DNA of 64,000 nt from Sphaerimonospora mesophila NBRC 14179 = JCM 3151 (GCA_001552515.1 BCRI01000006.1:62001-126000), one strand, 5' to 3'. Shown: positions 9,075 to 17,479, counted from the stretch's first letter. Program-made: numbers and translations. The notes: a model not told the origin generated them from the sequence alone.

Positions 9075-9242
9075 TCAGCCGACCACGTTCTTCAGCGCGT
9101 CGCCGAGGGCGCTGGCCTCGTCCGCCGACAGCTCGACGACGAGTCGGCCACCACCCTCAAGCGGGACTCGCATGACGATGCCCCGTCCTTCCTTGGTGAC
9201 CTCCAGCGGACCGTCGCCGGTCCGCGGCTTCATCGCCGCCAT
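9075..9242 (-). CDS. DUF3117 family small protein
   Basis: A 55-residue frame starts at ATG 9242 with 'MAAMKPRTGDGPLEVTKEGR' and ends with 'DEASALGDALKNVVG'. Both blocks, and the 'GGRLVVELS' strand between them, are hallmarks of DUF3117, a small family nearly confined to actinobacteria and of unknown function. The length matches the family. It lies close to tagA and the DivIVA-like gene, as does its homologue Rv1211 in M. tuberculosis (recalled). A strong hairpin follows the stop codon. The protein is compact and mostly beta-strand, with no visible catalytic residues. Confidence 0.85.
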   Translation of the reverse strand: MAAMKPRTGDGPLEVTKEGRGIVMRVPLEGGGRLVVELSADEASALGDALKNVVG

Positions 9243-9433
9243 GCGTGTATCCCTTCCCGCGTTGTCGGCCGCCCCGTGGGGTAACCCATGGGGTAACCGG
9301 CGTATTCACGTTTCTGTGATGTCTTATTATCCCGCCTCCGGGCTCAAAAAGGTAACGCCCCGGCTCCGTTCAGTGGATCAATGCTGCTTCGTCCGCGTTG
9401 TGACCGACGGCTTCTGACCGCACACTAGAGGGG

Positions 9434-10201
9434 ATGAACGCCCGAGCCGCCCTCTTCGATCTCTATGGTGACCACCTCCGCCACCGGGGTGGCCGTGCCT
9501 CTGTCGCCGCGCTCGTACGCCTGCTCGCACCGCTCGACATCGCCGCCCCGGCCGTCCGTACCGCGATCTCCCGCATGGTGCGCCAGGGCTGGCTCGACCC
9601 CGTACGGCTCCCGCAGGGGCCGGGGTACGCGGCCACGCCGAAGTGCGAGCGCCGCCTCGACGAGACCGCCGCGCGGATCTACCGAATGGGCAGGACGACG
9701 TGGTCGGGTCGTTGGCATGTTCTGGTGATCGAGCCGATCAGGGAGCGCGCCAGGCGCGAACGGCTCCGGGCCGACCTGACCTTCCTCGGTTACGCGCCGC
9801 TGGCGGAGACGACCTGGATCGGGCCGTGGTCCTCGCCGGAGCTCGACGAGCTGCGCGTTCCGGCTCATCGGTTCGAGGCGGCGTTCGAAGGCGACCCCCG
9901 AACTCTGCTGGCCCGCGCGTGGGACCTCGACGGGATCGCCGAGGCCTACCGGGACTGGCTGGCCGGCGCGGTCGAGCTCGTCGGCTCCCTGCCCGACGAC
10001 GCTCCGGACGACCGGGTCTTCGCGGTTCGCAGCCGGCTCCTGCACGGCTGGCGAAACTTCCTGTTCCGCGATCCCGGGCTGCCCGCCGAGCTGCTGCCGT
10101 CCGGCTGGCCCGGCGACGAGGCCCGCGCATTCTTCGAGCGGGAGGCCACCCGGCTGCTGCCCGCCGCCGCCGCGTTCGTCGACCGAAACCTCAAGATGTG
10201 A
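9434..10201 (+). CDS. PaaX-like transcriptional regulator
   Basis: The 255-residue protein starts with a winged-helix region in which 'IAAPAVRTAISRMVRQGWL' is the recognition-helix segment typical of PaaX repressors. This is followed by the family's central domain ('WSGRWHVLVIEPIRERARRE') and a C-terminal domain ending in 'FLFRDPGLPAELLPSGWPG', also a PaaX signature. PaaX controls phenylacetate degradation in Proteobacteria by sensing phenylacetyl-CoA. No paa genes are visible here, so the target of this member is open. Its 3' end overlaps the convergent tagA gene by 11 bases. A short, non-canonical leader precedes the ATG. Confidence 0.85.
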   Translation: MNARAALFDLYGDHLRHRGGRASVAALVRLLAPLDIAAPAVRTAISRMVRQGWLDPVRLPQGPGYAATPKCERRLDETAARIYRMGRTTWSGRWHVLVIEPIRERARRERLRADLTFLGYAPLAETTWIGPWSSPELDELRVPAHRFEAAFEGDPRTLLARAWDLDGIAEAYRDWLAGAVELVGSLPDDAPDDRVFAVRSRLLHGWRNFLFRDPGLPAELLPSGWPGDEARAFFEREATRLLPAAAAFVDRNLKM

Positions 10202-10775
10202 CGGGGTGACGCGAGTCGCCGCGGAGACCGCCGACCTCCGCGCGCACCCAGCAGTCGGCGATGTGGTCGTTCACCAGGCCGATGGCCTGCATCAGCGCGT
10301 ACGCCGTGGTGGGGCCGACGAACCGGAAGCCGTGTCTCCTGAGCTCCTTGGCCAGGGCCGTCGAGGCCGGTGTCCTGGCCGGGACGTCGGCCAGGGTTTC
10401 CGGCGGCGTCCCCGGCTCCTCGGCATACCGCCAGACCAGGTCGGACAGCCCTCCGGGCAGTTCCGACGCCACCCGGGCGTTGGCGATGGCCGCGTCTATC
10501 TTGGCGCGGTTGCGCACGATGCCGGGGTCGGCCATCAGCCGTGTCACGTCCGCCTCGTCGAACTCCGCCACCGCCGGGATGGAGAACCCGGCGAAGGCCG
10601 TCCGGAAGTTCTCCCGCTTGCGCAGGATCGTCAGCCACGACAGTCCCGACTGGAAGGCCTCCAGCGTCAGCCGTTCGTACACTCCGTCGTCCCCGTGAAC
10701 CGGGCGGCCCCATTCGTCGTCGTGATAGGCCGCGTAGTCGGGCGCCGAGTCGGCCCAGCCGCAGCGGATCACCAC
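10191..10775 (-). CDS. tagA: DNA-3-methyladenine glycosylase I
   Basis: The 194-residue protein opens with 'RCGWADSAPDYAAYHDDEWG', containing the conserved Cys and the 'YHDxEWG' motif of 3-methyladenine DNA glycosylase I, and continues with 'LEAFQSGLSWLTILRKRENF'. The C-terminal 'GPTTAYALMQAIGLVNDHI' ends in the His that, with the N-terminal Cys and His, binds the structural zinc. The enzyme excises alkylated adenine in base-excision repair. Two adjacent GTG codons (10775 and 10772) can start it; the second forms a GTGA overlap with the upstream gene's stop, which suggests coupling to the DivIVA-like protein. Confidence 0.92.
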   Translation of the reverse strand: MVIRCGWADSAPDYAAYHDDEWGRPVHGDDGVYERLTLEAFQSGLSWLTILRKRENFRTAFAGFSIPAVAEFDEADVTRLMADPGIVRNRAKIDAAIANARVASELPGGLSDLVWRYAEEPGTPPETLADVPARTPASTALAKELRRHGFRFVGPTTAYALMQAIGLVNDHIADCWVRAEVGGLRGDSRHPVTS

Positions 10776-11203
10776 GCCTCCTCCGCGTCCGCCCGGTCGT
10801 CCTCCCAGTCCGCGGCCGTGGACGGGGCGTCCGGCTCACGCCGGATGCGCGACGGCAGGGCGGCACGCGCCTCCTGAAGCGCCTGTATCCGCCCGGCCGT
10901 CAACTCGGTCACGCGCCGCTCCAGCACGGCGATCCGCGTGTCACGCTCGCTGAGCGCGGTCGAGACCCGTCGCAGCGTCTCGTCGACCGCCTCGGTGTTG
11001 TAGCCCACGATGCTGATCGGAAGCCGCAGCGCGGCCAGGTCCGCCGCGGTCATCCGGCCGACATCGGGCAGGTCGAGCGGCGGCACGTCAGGGGGGAACT
11101 CCGCCATTTCACCGCCGTGTCCGAGGGAGGCCATCACCACGCATCCGACGACAGCGATTCCGGCGATGGCGAGTACGACCAGCACATACGCATCGTGCCA
11201 CAA
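10769..11203 (-). CDS. DivIVA-domain membrane protein
   Basis: The 144-residue protein begins with a single membrane helix ('AYVLVVLAIAGIAVVGCVVM', residues about 5-25). It then carries a DivIVA-like motif, 'ALRLPISIVGYNTEAVDETL', and a predicted coiled coil ('LSERDTRIAVLERRVTEL'). DivIVA-type segments bind curved membranes and organise polar growth in actinobacteria. Here the membrane helix replaces the usual N-terminal crossed loop, so the protein may be a membrane-tethered adaptor. It precedes tagA with a 4-base overlap, the same pairing as Rv1209-tagA in mycobacteria (recalled). Confidence 0.75.
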   Translation of the reverse strand: MWHDAYVLVVLAIAGIAVVGCVVMASLGHGGEMAEFPPDVPPLDLPDVGRMTAADLAALRLPISIVGYNTEAVDETLRRVSTALSERDTRIAVLERRVTELTAGRIQALQEARAALPSRIRREPDAPSTAADWEDDRADAEEAW

Positions 11204-11254
11204 CTCCTATCCACACGAGCCGTGAAGCCCGACCCCGCCCCGCCCCACCCCACC

Positions 11255-11501
11255 CGTGATCTTGCGAATTCTTGCAAGTCGCCTCGGTGACCTGCGCAGA
11301 CCCATTTCGTGATCTTGCAGAAGCTCGCACACAGACCATCTGACGTGCGCCGAGACATCAGTTGATCTTGCAGTGGGTCTGGAGTGCAAGATCACGAAAG
11401 ACGTTTTCGCAGTTCAGCGGATAGGTGTGCGAGAAACTGCAAGATTACGAACGCGAAATGCCTGCTCACGATGGGGGCCTGCGAGCATTCGCAAGATCAC
11501 G
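11255..11501. repeat. Inverted array of 53-bp repeats with GTGATCTTGCA cores
   Basis: The core CGTGATCTTGC(A/G) occurs three times on the plus strand (11255, 11308, 11362) and three times on the minus strand (ending 11396, 11449, 11501). Successive copies within each arm are 52-54 bases apart. The spacers are also related: the first unit of the left arm resembles the outermost unit of the right arm, and both second units share CTCGCACAC and CTGA(A/C)(C/G)TGCG blocks. The arms meet at a perfect hairpin, 10-base stems at 11363-11372 and 11385-11394 around a 12-base loop. The whole gap between the two minus-strand genes is filled by this element, and no coding region is seen. Confidence 0.85.
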
Positions 11502-11525
11502 GCATGGGGGGTGGGGGGAGAGACC

Positions 11526-12152
11526 CTAGCAGCCGCTCTTGGCGCATGCTCCGGGAATCGTACCGGCCGGGCCGTCCGCCAGGTCGGAGCCGTCGGCGGC
11601 GGAACCCGTCGAACCGGAGCCCTTCGAACCGGAGCCCTTCGATCCGGAGTTCGTCGAACCGGAACCCTTGGAGGCGGAGCCGGAGCCCGCCTGGTCCTGG
11701 CCGGTTGCGCCTCCCGGCTTGCTCGCGGCGCCGTCACCGCCGCTCTTGTCGGCGCCCGCCCCGGAGCCGCCCGATGCCTCTGAACCGTTCGCGGCGCCGG
11801 AGCCCGCGTCGTCGGCCCCGCCGGGCGCCTCGGCCTGGTCACCGCCCCCACCGCCGGATTCGTCGGCCGCGTCCTGATCTCCGCCCGCCTGATCGGCGCC
11901 GGCCTGCCCGGCGGAATCCCGATCGGCCCCCGGCTGATCGGGTGCGGTGGACACCGAGCCCTTGTCGGCGCTGTCGGACCCGGTCAGTACGGAATATCCG
12001 ACGCCCCCGGCGGCCAGCACGGCGACCAGGGCCGAGGCGGCGATGACAAGGGTCTTCTTGCTCATGGACGGGGAATCGTCCGCCGGCCCGGAGAGGATCT
12101 CCGTCCGGCCGTGATCTGCATGGCTCGTCTGAGAACGGACGTGCCCTCGCAT
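11526..12152 (-). CDS. Exported Gly/Ser/Asp-rich low-complexity protein
   Basis: The 208-residue protein has a short basic N-terminus, a membrane helix or uncleaved signal at about residues 32-54 ('TLVIAASALVAVLAAGGVGY'), and then a tail made almost only of Gly, Ser, Ala, Asp and Gln. The tail includes repeated 'GSKGSG' units near the end and finishes with two cysteines in 'GACAKSGC'. It is probably a membrane-anchored extracytoplasmic stalk; the two terminal Cys could form a disulfide. The start at 12152 is supported by an AGGGAGC ribosome site; the ATG at 12065, just before the helix, has none. No family was recognised. Confidence 0.6.
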   Translation of the reverse strand: MRGHVRSQTSHADHGRTEILSGPADDSPSMSKKTLVIAASALVAVLAAGGVGYSVLTGSDSADKGSVSTAPDQPGADRDSAGQAGADQAGGDQDAADESGGGGGDQAEAPGGADDAGSGAANGSEASGGSGAGADKSGGDGAASKPGGATGQDQAGSGSASKGSGSTNSGSKGSGSKGSGSTGSAADGSDLADGPAGTIPGACAKSGC

Positions 12153-12316
12153 GTGAAACAGCTCCCTGCGGTCGTTTCGGGGGAAACCTCCCTGGTCACG
12201 CCCTGGGGATCCGCACGGCGGCGAGGTCCCGGGCGCTTCGCGGCTTCCGCGGGTGGCTGCCTACACTAACCACACGAGTGGACAAATCGCACATTAACCC
12301 CTAAAGAATCATGAAC

Positions 12317-12892
12317 CTACTCGCCAAGCTCCTCCCCGGTGGGCCGCAGGCTCGGGCCCGGCCGCTGCAGCAGGTCGAGCGCCTCCTCGACGGTGGTGGC
12401 CCAGGAGATCCCGTCGAAGACGTTCGGCCGGGTGAACCCCTGCTCGTACATCCCGTCGACGAGGTCGCGCAACGGTCCGTAGAGGCCCCACGGGTCGAGC
12501 ACGACCAGCGGGCGGTCGTGGAGGCCGAGCACGCGAGTGGTCCAGATCTCGAACAGCTCCTCCAGCGTGCCGATGCCACCCGGCAGGACGAGGAACGCGT
12601 CGGCTCGGGCGTCCATGACGCCCTTGCGCTCCCGCATGTCCGCCGTGACAATCAACTCGTCGGCGTCGGTGTCGGCGATCTCGATGTCCACCAGGGCCTG
12701 CGGGATCACTCCCACCGTGTGGCCGCCGCCCTTGCGTACGGCCCTGGCGACCTCCCCCATGCAGGAGACGATCGCCCCTCCGCTGACCAGGCCGTGTCCA
12801 CGCCGGGCCAGCTCCGCCCCCACGTCCGCGGCCAGGTCGAGATATCTGCGATCGATCTTCTGGCTGGATGAGCAGTACACGCAGACGAACAC
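12317..12892 (-). CDS. LOG family protein (TIGR00730, Rossmann fold nucleotide-binding)
   Basis: The 191-residue protein starts with the 'VCVYCSSS' strand, contains 'GLVSGGA..SCMGEVA', and has the family signature 'LPGGIGTLEELFEIWT' (PGGxGTxxE). LOG ('lonely guy') proteins hydrolyse cytokinin riboside 5'-monophosphates, or more generally nucleoside monophosphates, to the free base and ribose phosphate. The substrate-facing Arg and Glu of the PGG motif are in place, so the protein is likely active. It lies 9 bases behind a second, longer LOG gene and is probably cotranscribed with it. Confidence 0.87.
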   Translation of the reverse strand: MFVCVYCSSSQKIDRRYLDLAADVGAELARRGHGLVSGGAIVSCMGEVARAVRKGGGHTVGVIPQALVDIEIADTDADELIVTADMRERKGVMDARADAFLVLPGGIGTLEELFEIWTTRVLGLHDRPLVVLDPWGLYGPLRDLVDGMYEQGFTRPNVFDGISWATTVEEALDLLQRPGPSLRPTGEELGE

Positions 12893-12901
12893 CGTGACGC
12901 C

Positions 12902-13648
12902 CTATCGATCGCCGTTGTGGTGGGACGTCTCGGTGATGATCCGTACGGCCTCGTCGGGATCGTCGGTCACCGAGAGGAGATCGACGTCACCCGGGGAGAT
13001 CTTGCCGGTCTTCATCAGCGTGCCGCGGATCCAGTCCAGCAGCGGCCCCCAGAAGTCCGATCCCATCAAGACCACCGGGAACGAGGTGACCTTGTGCGTC
13101 TGGACGAGGGTCAGCGCCTCGAACAGCTCGTCGAGCGTGCCGAACCCTCCGGGCAGCGCGATGAACCCGCAGGCGTACTTGGTGAACATCGTCTTGCGCA
13201 CGAAGAAGTAGCGGAACTCCACGCCGAGATTGACATAGTCGTTGAGGCGCTGCTCGTGGGGCAGCTCGATGCCCAGTCCGACGGAGACGCCGCCGGCCTC
13301 CATCGCGCCCTTGTTGGCCGCCTCCATGAGGCCGGGACCGCCCCCGGTGATCACGGCGAAGCCCGCGCGGGCCAGTGCCGTGCCGAGCCGTACGCCGAGT
13401 TCGTAGTCGGGGCTGTCCGGCGCGACGCGGGCGGAGCCGAAGACGGTCACCGCCGTGGGCAGATCGGCGAGGGTGCCGAACCCCTCGACGAACTCCGCCT
13501 GGATGCGCAGGACCCGCCATGGGTCCTCATGCAGCCACCCCGTGGGCCCCTTGCGGTCGAGCAGGCGCTGGTCGTAGGTGGATTTGGGAACGAGGTCGCC
13601 GCGGACCAGTGACGGCCCCTGGCGGCGTTCGGGTTGTTGGGGATTCAT
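12902..13648 (-). CDS. LOG family protein (TIGR00730), longer paralogue
   Basis: The 248-residue protein shares the LOG core: 'VTVFGSARVAPDSPDY', 'VITGGGPGLMEAANKGA' and 'IALPGGFGTLDELFEALTL'. It carries an extra N-terminal region of about 65 residues with 'GPTGWLHEDPWRVLRIQAEF'. This is the long actinobacterial LOG subgroup, whereas the gene behind it is the short plant-like type. The two probably act on nucleotide or cytokinin-like substrates, but the need for both is unknown. The second paralogue begins 9 bases after this stop, which points to one operon. Upstream, the gene is separated from dapE by a strong hairpin. Confidence 0.87.
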   Translation of the reverse strand: MNPQQPERRQGPSLVRGDLVPKSTYDQRLLDRKGPTGWLHEDPWRVLRIQAEFVEGFGTLADLPTAVTVFGSARVAPDSPDYELGVRLGTALARAGFAVITGGGPGLMEAANKGAMEAGGVSVGLGIELPHEQRLNDYVNLGVEFRYFFVRKTMFTKYACGFIALPGGFGTLDELFEALTLVQTHKVTSFPVVLMGSDFWGPLLDWIRGTLMKTGKISPGDVDLLSVTDDPDEAVRIITETSHHNGDR

Positions 13649-13747
13649 ATTTTTCCACGCTAGTCGACGGAGGCGAACAATCTTGAAACCGTACGGAACC
13701 GGGAGCGGAGGTGGCGCCGTCTAAGAGACGAGGGTGCTGCTCGGGAC

Positions 13748-13795
13748 CGAAAGCGGCTTTCCCCGTCTAATGGCCGGCGAGGAAAGCCGCTTTCG
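13748..13795 (-). terminator. Hairpin terminator of dapE
   Basis: A perfect 15-base stem, CGAAAGCGGCTTTCC (13748-13762) against GGAAAGCCGCTTTCG (13781-13795), lies directly downstream of the dapE stop. There is no U-run after it on the dapE strand, so it would be a hairpin-only terminator. Confidence 0.7.
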
Positions 13796-13813
13796 TCTTG
13801 CTACGACCTGGTC

Positions 13814-14869
13814 TCATGTGGTCAGCCAGTCGACCATGCGGCGCTCGCACTCCTCGATCTTCGCCAGACCGACGTGCTCGCCGCTCGTGTGCGCGAGATT
13901 GGGGTCGCCCGGCCCGCAGTTGACCGCCGGCATCCCGAGAGCCGAGAACCGGGCCACGTCGGTCCAGCCCAGCTTGGCCCGCGGCACGCCGCCGAGCGCC
14001 GCGGCGAAGGCGGCGGCCACGGGGTGGGTCAGCCCGGGACGGGCGCCGGGGGCGCCGTCGGTGAGCCGGACCTCGAACCCGTCGAACACCTCGCGGACGT
14101 GATCGAATGCCTCATCGAGGGTGCGATCCGGGGCGAACCGGTAGTTGACCGTCACCGCGCACTCGTCCGGGATGACGTTGCCCGCGACCCCGCCGCGTAC
14201 GGCCACCGCGTTCAGTCCCTCGCGATACTCCAGGCCGTCGACGACGGGCCGGCGCGGCTCGTAGCGGTCCAGCACGTCGATGATCGGTTTGATCGCGTGG
14301 ATGGCGTTGACGCCCTCCCACGATCGTGCGCTGTGCGCCCGGACGCCGCGGGCCACGACCTCGACCCGCAGCGTGCCCTGGCAGCCTCCCTCGATCAGCC
14401 CGTCGGTCGGCTCCATGACGACCGCGAAGTCGCCGGTCAGCCAGTCCGGGTGCTCGCGGGTCAGCCGCAGCAGGCCGCTGCGCTCCGCCTCGATCTCCTC
14501 GCACTCGTAGAAGACGAAGGTCAGATCCCGGTTCGGGTTCTCCAGCAGGCAGAGCTTGAGCTGAACGGCGACGCCGCTCTTCATGTCAGAGGAGCCGCAG
14601 CCGTAGAGAACCCCGTCGGCCACCCGGCTCGGCAGGTTGCCGGCCACCGGAACGGTGTCGATATGCCCGGCGATCACGATCCGCTCGGCGCGCCCGAGGT
14701 CGGTGCGGGCCACGATGTTCTGGCCGACCCGGCGAACGGTCAGGTGGCCCAGGGGGAGCAGGGCCTCCTCGATCGCGTCGGCGAGCGCCTTCTCGTCGCC
14801 GCTCACTGACTCGATGTCCACCAGTTGCGCCGTCAGCGCGCCCACATCCTGTGCAAGGTCAAGCCGCAT
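13814..14869 (-). CDS. dapE: Succinyl-diaminopimelate desuccinylase
   Basis: The 351-residue M20-family enzyme shows the metal ligands in 'VIAGHIDTVPVAGN' (His, Asp), 'GCGSSDMKSGVAVQL' (bridging Asp), 'FYECEEIE' (catalytic Glu pair) and a final His in 'LAHTSGEHVGL'. DapE hydrolyses N-succinyl-LL-diaminopimelate in the succinylase branch of lysine and diaminopimelate synthesis. The actinobacterial form is somewhat shorter than the proteobacterial one, as here. The start is the ATG at 14869. dapC, the preceding step, lies 1.5 kb upstream on the same strand, which supports the assignment over other M20 peptidases. Confidence 0.92.
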   Translation of the reverse strand: MRLDLAQDVGALTAQLVDIESVSGDEKALADAIEEALLPLGHLTVRRVGQNIVARTDLGRAERIVIAGHIDTVPVAGNLPSRVADGVLYGCGSSDMKSGVAVQLKLCLLENPNRDLTFVFYECEEIEAERSGLLRLTREHPDWLTGDFAVVMEPTDGLIEGGCQGTLRVEVVARGVRAHSARSWEGVNAIHAIKPIIDVLDRYEPRRPVVDGLEYREGLNAVAVRGGVAGNVIPDECAVTVNYRFAPDRTLDEAFDHVREVFDGFEVRLTDGAPGARPGLTHPVAAAFAAALGGVPRAKLGWTDVARFSALGMPAVNCGPGDPNLAHTSGEHVGLAKIEECERRMVDWLTT

Positions 14870-14894
14870 GCCCCCTGACCCTAGCGTCTCGCGG

Positions 14895-15707
14895 TCAGGC
14901 GATCTGAACGGCCCCGACGGCCTTGCCCCCCTCCTTGCCATCCTTCTGCCAGCCGTCGTGACCGGTGGCCGCCGTCCAGGTGACCCCGCCGTAGCGCACC
15001 TTCCGCAGGCCGTACTTCTGCGCGTGCGCGACGTACCAGGTGGCGATCACCCAGCCGCGCTTGGGCGAGGAGTCGTCGCCGAGCTCCCGCAGGAGCTGCT
15101 TGCGCGCGGCCTTGGGCTGTGGGGCGACCGAGTCGTCCGGCGGCGGATACCAGCAGTGCACCGCCTGGGGCACCCGGCCGGTGAACGCGGCGGACAGGAT
15201 TTTCGCGGCCGGCTCGTGCTGGGCGTACGCCGAGCCGTCTGCCGAACGCTGTACGGCCTGGGCCGCGTCGTGCAGCGGCAGGGTCCGATAGCGCTTGACC
15301 TTCTCCAGCGCGGCGAAGAACTTCCTGGTCGCGTAGACGGGATCCTGGAGCTGGGCGGACGTGCCCCAGCCCATGGACGGCCGCTGCTGGAACACGCCGA
15401 CCGAGTCGCGGTCGCCGTACGGCAGGTTCGCCAGCTTCGACTCCTGGATGGCGGTCACGTAGGCGATCTGCAGCGCCCGCTCCGACAGCCCGCGCCGGAT
15501 CGCGATGGCCGCGATCGTGGCGGCGATCTGCGTCTGCTCGACGTCGAGGTCGAGCGTCCCGTCCGGGGTCTTGATGATGCAGTGTTCGCCCTGGGCGAAC
15601 GGCCGGGCCTTCTTCAGCAGGTGATAGACGCCATAGTAGATGCCGCCTCCCAGCAGGGCGACGATGACCACAATGGTCAGAGCGGTTCGGGACGTGCGTC
15701 TGCTCAC
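14895..15707 (-). CDS. Lytic transglycosylase-like membrane-anchored protein
   Basis: The 270-residue product, read from a GTG at 15707, has one N-terminal membrane helix (about 8-30) and an extracytoplasmic domain. In that domain 'IAYVTAIQESKLANLPYGDR' followed by 'DSVGVFQQRPSMGWGT' resembles the lysozyme-like fold of lytic transglycosylases, with Glu in 'IQESKL' as the candidate catalytic acid. Such actinobacterial proteins are often mislabelled as heavy-metal transporters. A peptidoglycan-cleaving role at the cell surface is inferred from these motifs only. The gene lies between dapE and a DUF4178 gene in the same direction with short spacers, so one transcript is likely. Confidence 0.65.
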   Translation of the reverse strand: MSRRTSRTALTIVVIVALLGGGIYYGVYHLLKKARPFAQGEHCIIKTPDGTLDLDVEQTQIAATIAAIAIRRGLSERALQIAYVTAIQESKLANLPYGDRDSVGVFQQRPSMGWGTSAQLQDPVYATRKFFAALEKVKRYRTLPLHDAAQAVQRSADGSAYAQHEPAAKILSAAFTGRVPQAVHCWYPPPDDSVAPQPKAARKQLLRELGDDSSPKRGWVIATWYVAHAQKYGLRKVRYGGVTWTAATGHDGWQKDGKEGGKAVGAVQIA

Positions 15708-15729
15708 GTTCCAGAACTTACCTCCAGCG

Positions 15730-16377
15730 TCAGGGGAGGCGCTCCACGGAGATCGAGCCGGGGGGCAGCGGGCGGGCGTGGGACGAGGTCCACTGGCCGC
15801 CATGGAAGCGATGGAAGGACAGATGGCGGCCGTCGCCGGCCCGGTAGTCGGCGAAGTCGAGCAGGCCGCGATCGGGGAACCCCGTCACTCCCTCGGAGCG
15901 GAAGGACGCGGTGCCGCGGTCGACGGGGTAGAACTCGACCCCTTCCACGATCAGCATGTGCTTTGCCGGGACCATGCCCTGGGTGGGCACCTCGGTCCAC
16001 AGCATGACCTCCAGATGGCCGGGCACGCCCTCCGCCGGGCCCGGCCGTTCCTTCACCGACAGCCGCTGGTAGCACCGCGTGCCGTCGTCCAGCAGGTATT
16101 CGGTCCACTGGTCGCCCTGCCGTCCCAGGTGCAGCGCGCCGAGGACCCGCAGCCGCGCGGCCTGGACGTAGACGGTGTCGCCCACCCTGATCGTCCTGGG
16201 ATCGAAGTAGTCGGGATCGTCGACGGAGACCCCGCCGGCGCCCCCCTCGGACTCGTCCGGCGACGAGGGCACGGGGACCGTGGACGACACGCGGTCCCGT
16301 CGCGAACTCGCGATTAAAGCACCCAAAACCACAACAATTGTGGCAAAGCTCAACACGAGCACGACCGCTGTCGCCAT
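15730..16377 (-). CDS. DUF4178 domain membrane protein
   Basis: The 215-residue protein has an N-terminal membrane helix (residues about 3-23) and then a beta-rich domain with 'TIRVGDTVYVQAARLRVLG', 'WTEYLLDDGTRCYQRLSVKE' and 'FRSEGVTGFPDRGLLDFADY'. These blocks are characteristic of DUF4178. Proteins of this family often accompany potassium-channel-like or stress genes, but no activity is known. Here the gene sits 22 bases upstream of the transglycosylase-like gene and downstream of dapC, and is probably part of that transcript. Nothing visible suggests an enzyme active site. Confidence 0.75.
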   Translation of the reverse strand: MATAVVLVLSFATIVVVLGALIASSRRDRVSSTVPVPSSPDESEGGAGGVSVDDPDYFDPRTIRVGDTVYVQAARLRVLGALHLGRQGDQWTEYLLDDGTRCYQRLSVKERPGPAEGVPGHLEVMLWTEVPTQGMVPAKHMLIVEGVEFYPVDRGTASFRSEGVTGFPDRGLLDFADYRAGDGRHLSFHRFHGGQWTSSHARPLPPGSISVERLP

Positions 16378-16399
16378 GCCGCGCGATCCTACTGGAGCC

Positions 16400-17479
16400 T
16401 CATGCGAGCCGCATTACGGCGGTGTCGACCCGCTCGTCCGTGGCGGTGATCGCGACCCGGATGTGAGAGCGACCGGCGTCCCCGTAGAAGTCGCCCGGCG
16501 CCACCAGGATGCCCTTCTCGGCGAGCGCGCGCACCTGGTCCCAGCAGTCGGCGCCGTTGGTCGCCCAGAGATAGAGCCCGGCCGCCGAATGTTCGATCCG
16601 CCAGCCCGCCCGCTCAAGCGCCGGGCGCAGCACGGCCCGGCGCCGGGCGTACCGCTCCCGCTGCTCCAGCGCGTGCCGGTCGTCGTCGAGCGCGGCGGCC
16701 ATCGCGGCCTGGACCGGCGCGGGCATCATCATGCCGGCGTGCTTGCGCACCTCGAGCAGGCGCTTGACGAGCCGGGAGTCCCCCGCGACGAACCCGGCGC
16801 GATATCCGGCGAGGTTCGACCGCTTCGACAGCGAGTGGACCGCCAGCAGGCCCTCCTGCGATCCGCCGCACACGTCCGGATGGAGGATCGAGATCGGCTG
16901 TTCCTCCCAGCCCAGCTCGATGTAGCACTCGTCGGAGGCCACGATCGCGCCGCGCTCGCGCGCCCATGCGACGACCTTGCGCAGATGCTCGGCGGGCAGC
17001 ACCTTGCCCGTCGGATTGGACGGGGAGTTGACCCACACAAGCGGCACGCGCTCGGGTCCCAGCGCCAGCAGCCCATCCGAGGCGTACGGCTCGGCCCCGG
17101 CGATCCTGGCCCCGACGTCGTAGGTGGGATAGGCCAGCTCGGGGAATACGACGCGTTCGCCGGGACGAACGCCGAGCAGCGTCGGCAGCCAGGCCACCAG
17201 CTCCTTGGAGCCGATCGTCGGGAGGATGTCCGCCGGATCGACGGTCACCCCGTGTCGGCGGCGCAGCCACCCCGCGGCCGCCTCACGCAGCCGCTGGGTT
17301 CCGTACGTCAGGGGATAACCGGGGCTGTCGGCCGCCTCGGCCAGTGCCGTACGGATGACGGGGGGCACCGGGTCCACCGGGGTGCCGACCGACAGGTCGA
17401 CGATCCCGTCGGGATGCGCCCGCGCCAGTTTCTGGTACGGCACCAGCCGATCCCATGGGAAGTCCGGCAACGCGATCAA
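16400..17479 (-). CDS. dapC: Succinyldiaminopimelate transaminase
   Basis: This is a fold-type I PLP aminotransferase of 359 residues. It contains 'DLSVGTPVDPVPPVIRTAL', 'LPTIGSKELVAWLP', the 'NSPSNPTGKVLP' asparagine motif, 'SDECYIELGW' (Asp and Tyr contacts with PLP) and 'HSLSKRSNLAGYRAGF', where Lys is the Schiff-base residue. DapC makes N-succinyl-LL-diaminopimelate. I chose a TTG at 17479 because a GAGGGG ribosome site lies six bases upstream and the family starts near 'LPDFPWDRL'. An ATG at 17545 would add 22 unconserved residues. The next gene upstream is a ferredoxin, as in other actinobacteria. Confidence 0.9.
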   Translation of the reverse strand: MIALPDFPWDRLVPYQKLARAHPDGIVDLSVGTPVDPVPPVIRTALAEAADSPGYPLTYGTQRLREAAAGWLRRRHGVTVDPADILPTIGSKELVAWLPTLLGVRPGERVVFPELAYPTYDVGARIAGAEPYASDGLLALGPERVPLVWVNSPSNPTGKVLPAEHLRKVVAWARERGAIVASDECYIELGWEEQPISILHPDVCGGSQEGLLAVHSLSKRSNLAGYRAGFVAGDSRLVKRLLEVRKHAGMMMPAPVQAAMAAALDDDRHALEQRERYARRRAVLRPALERAGWRIEHSAAGLYLWATNGADCWDQVRALAEKGILVAPGDFYGDAGRSHIRVAITATDERVDTAVMRLA

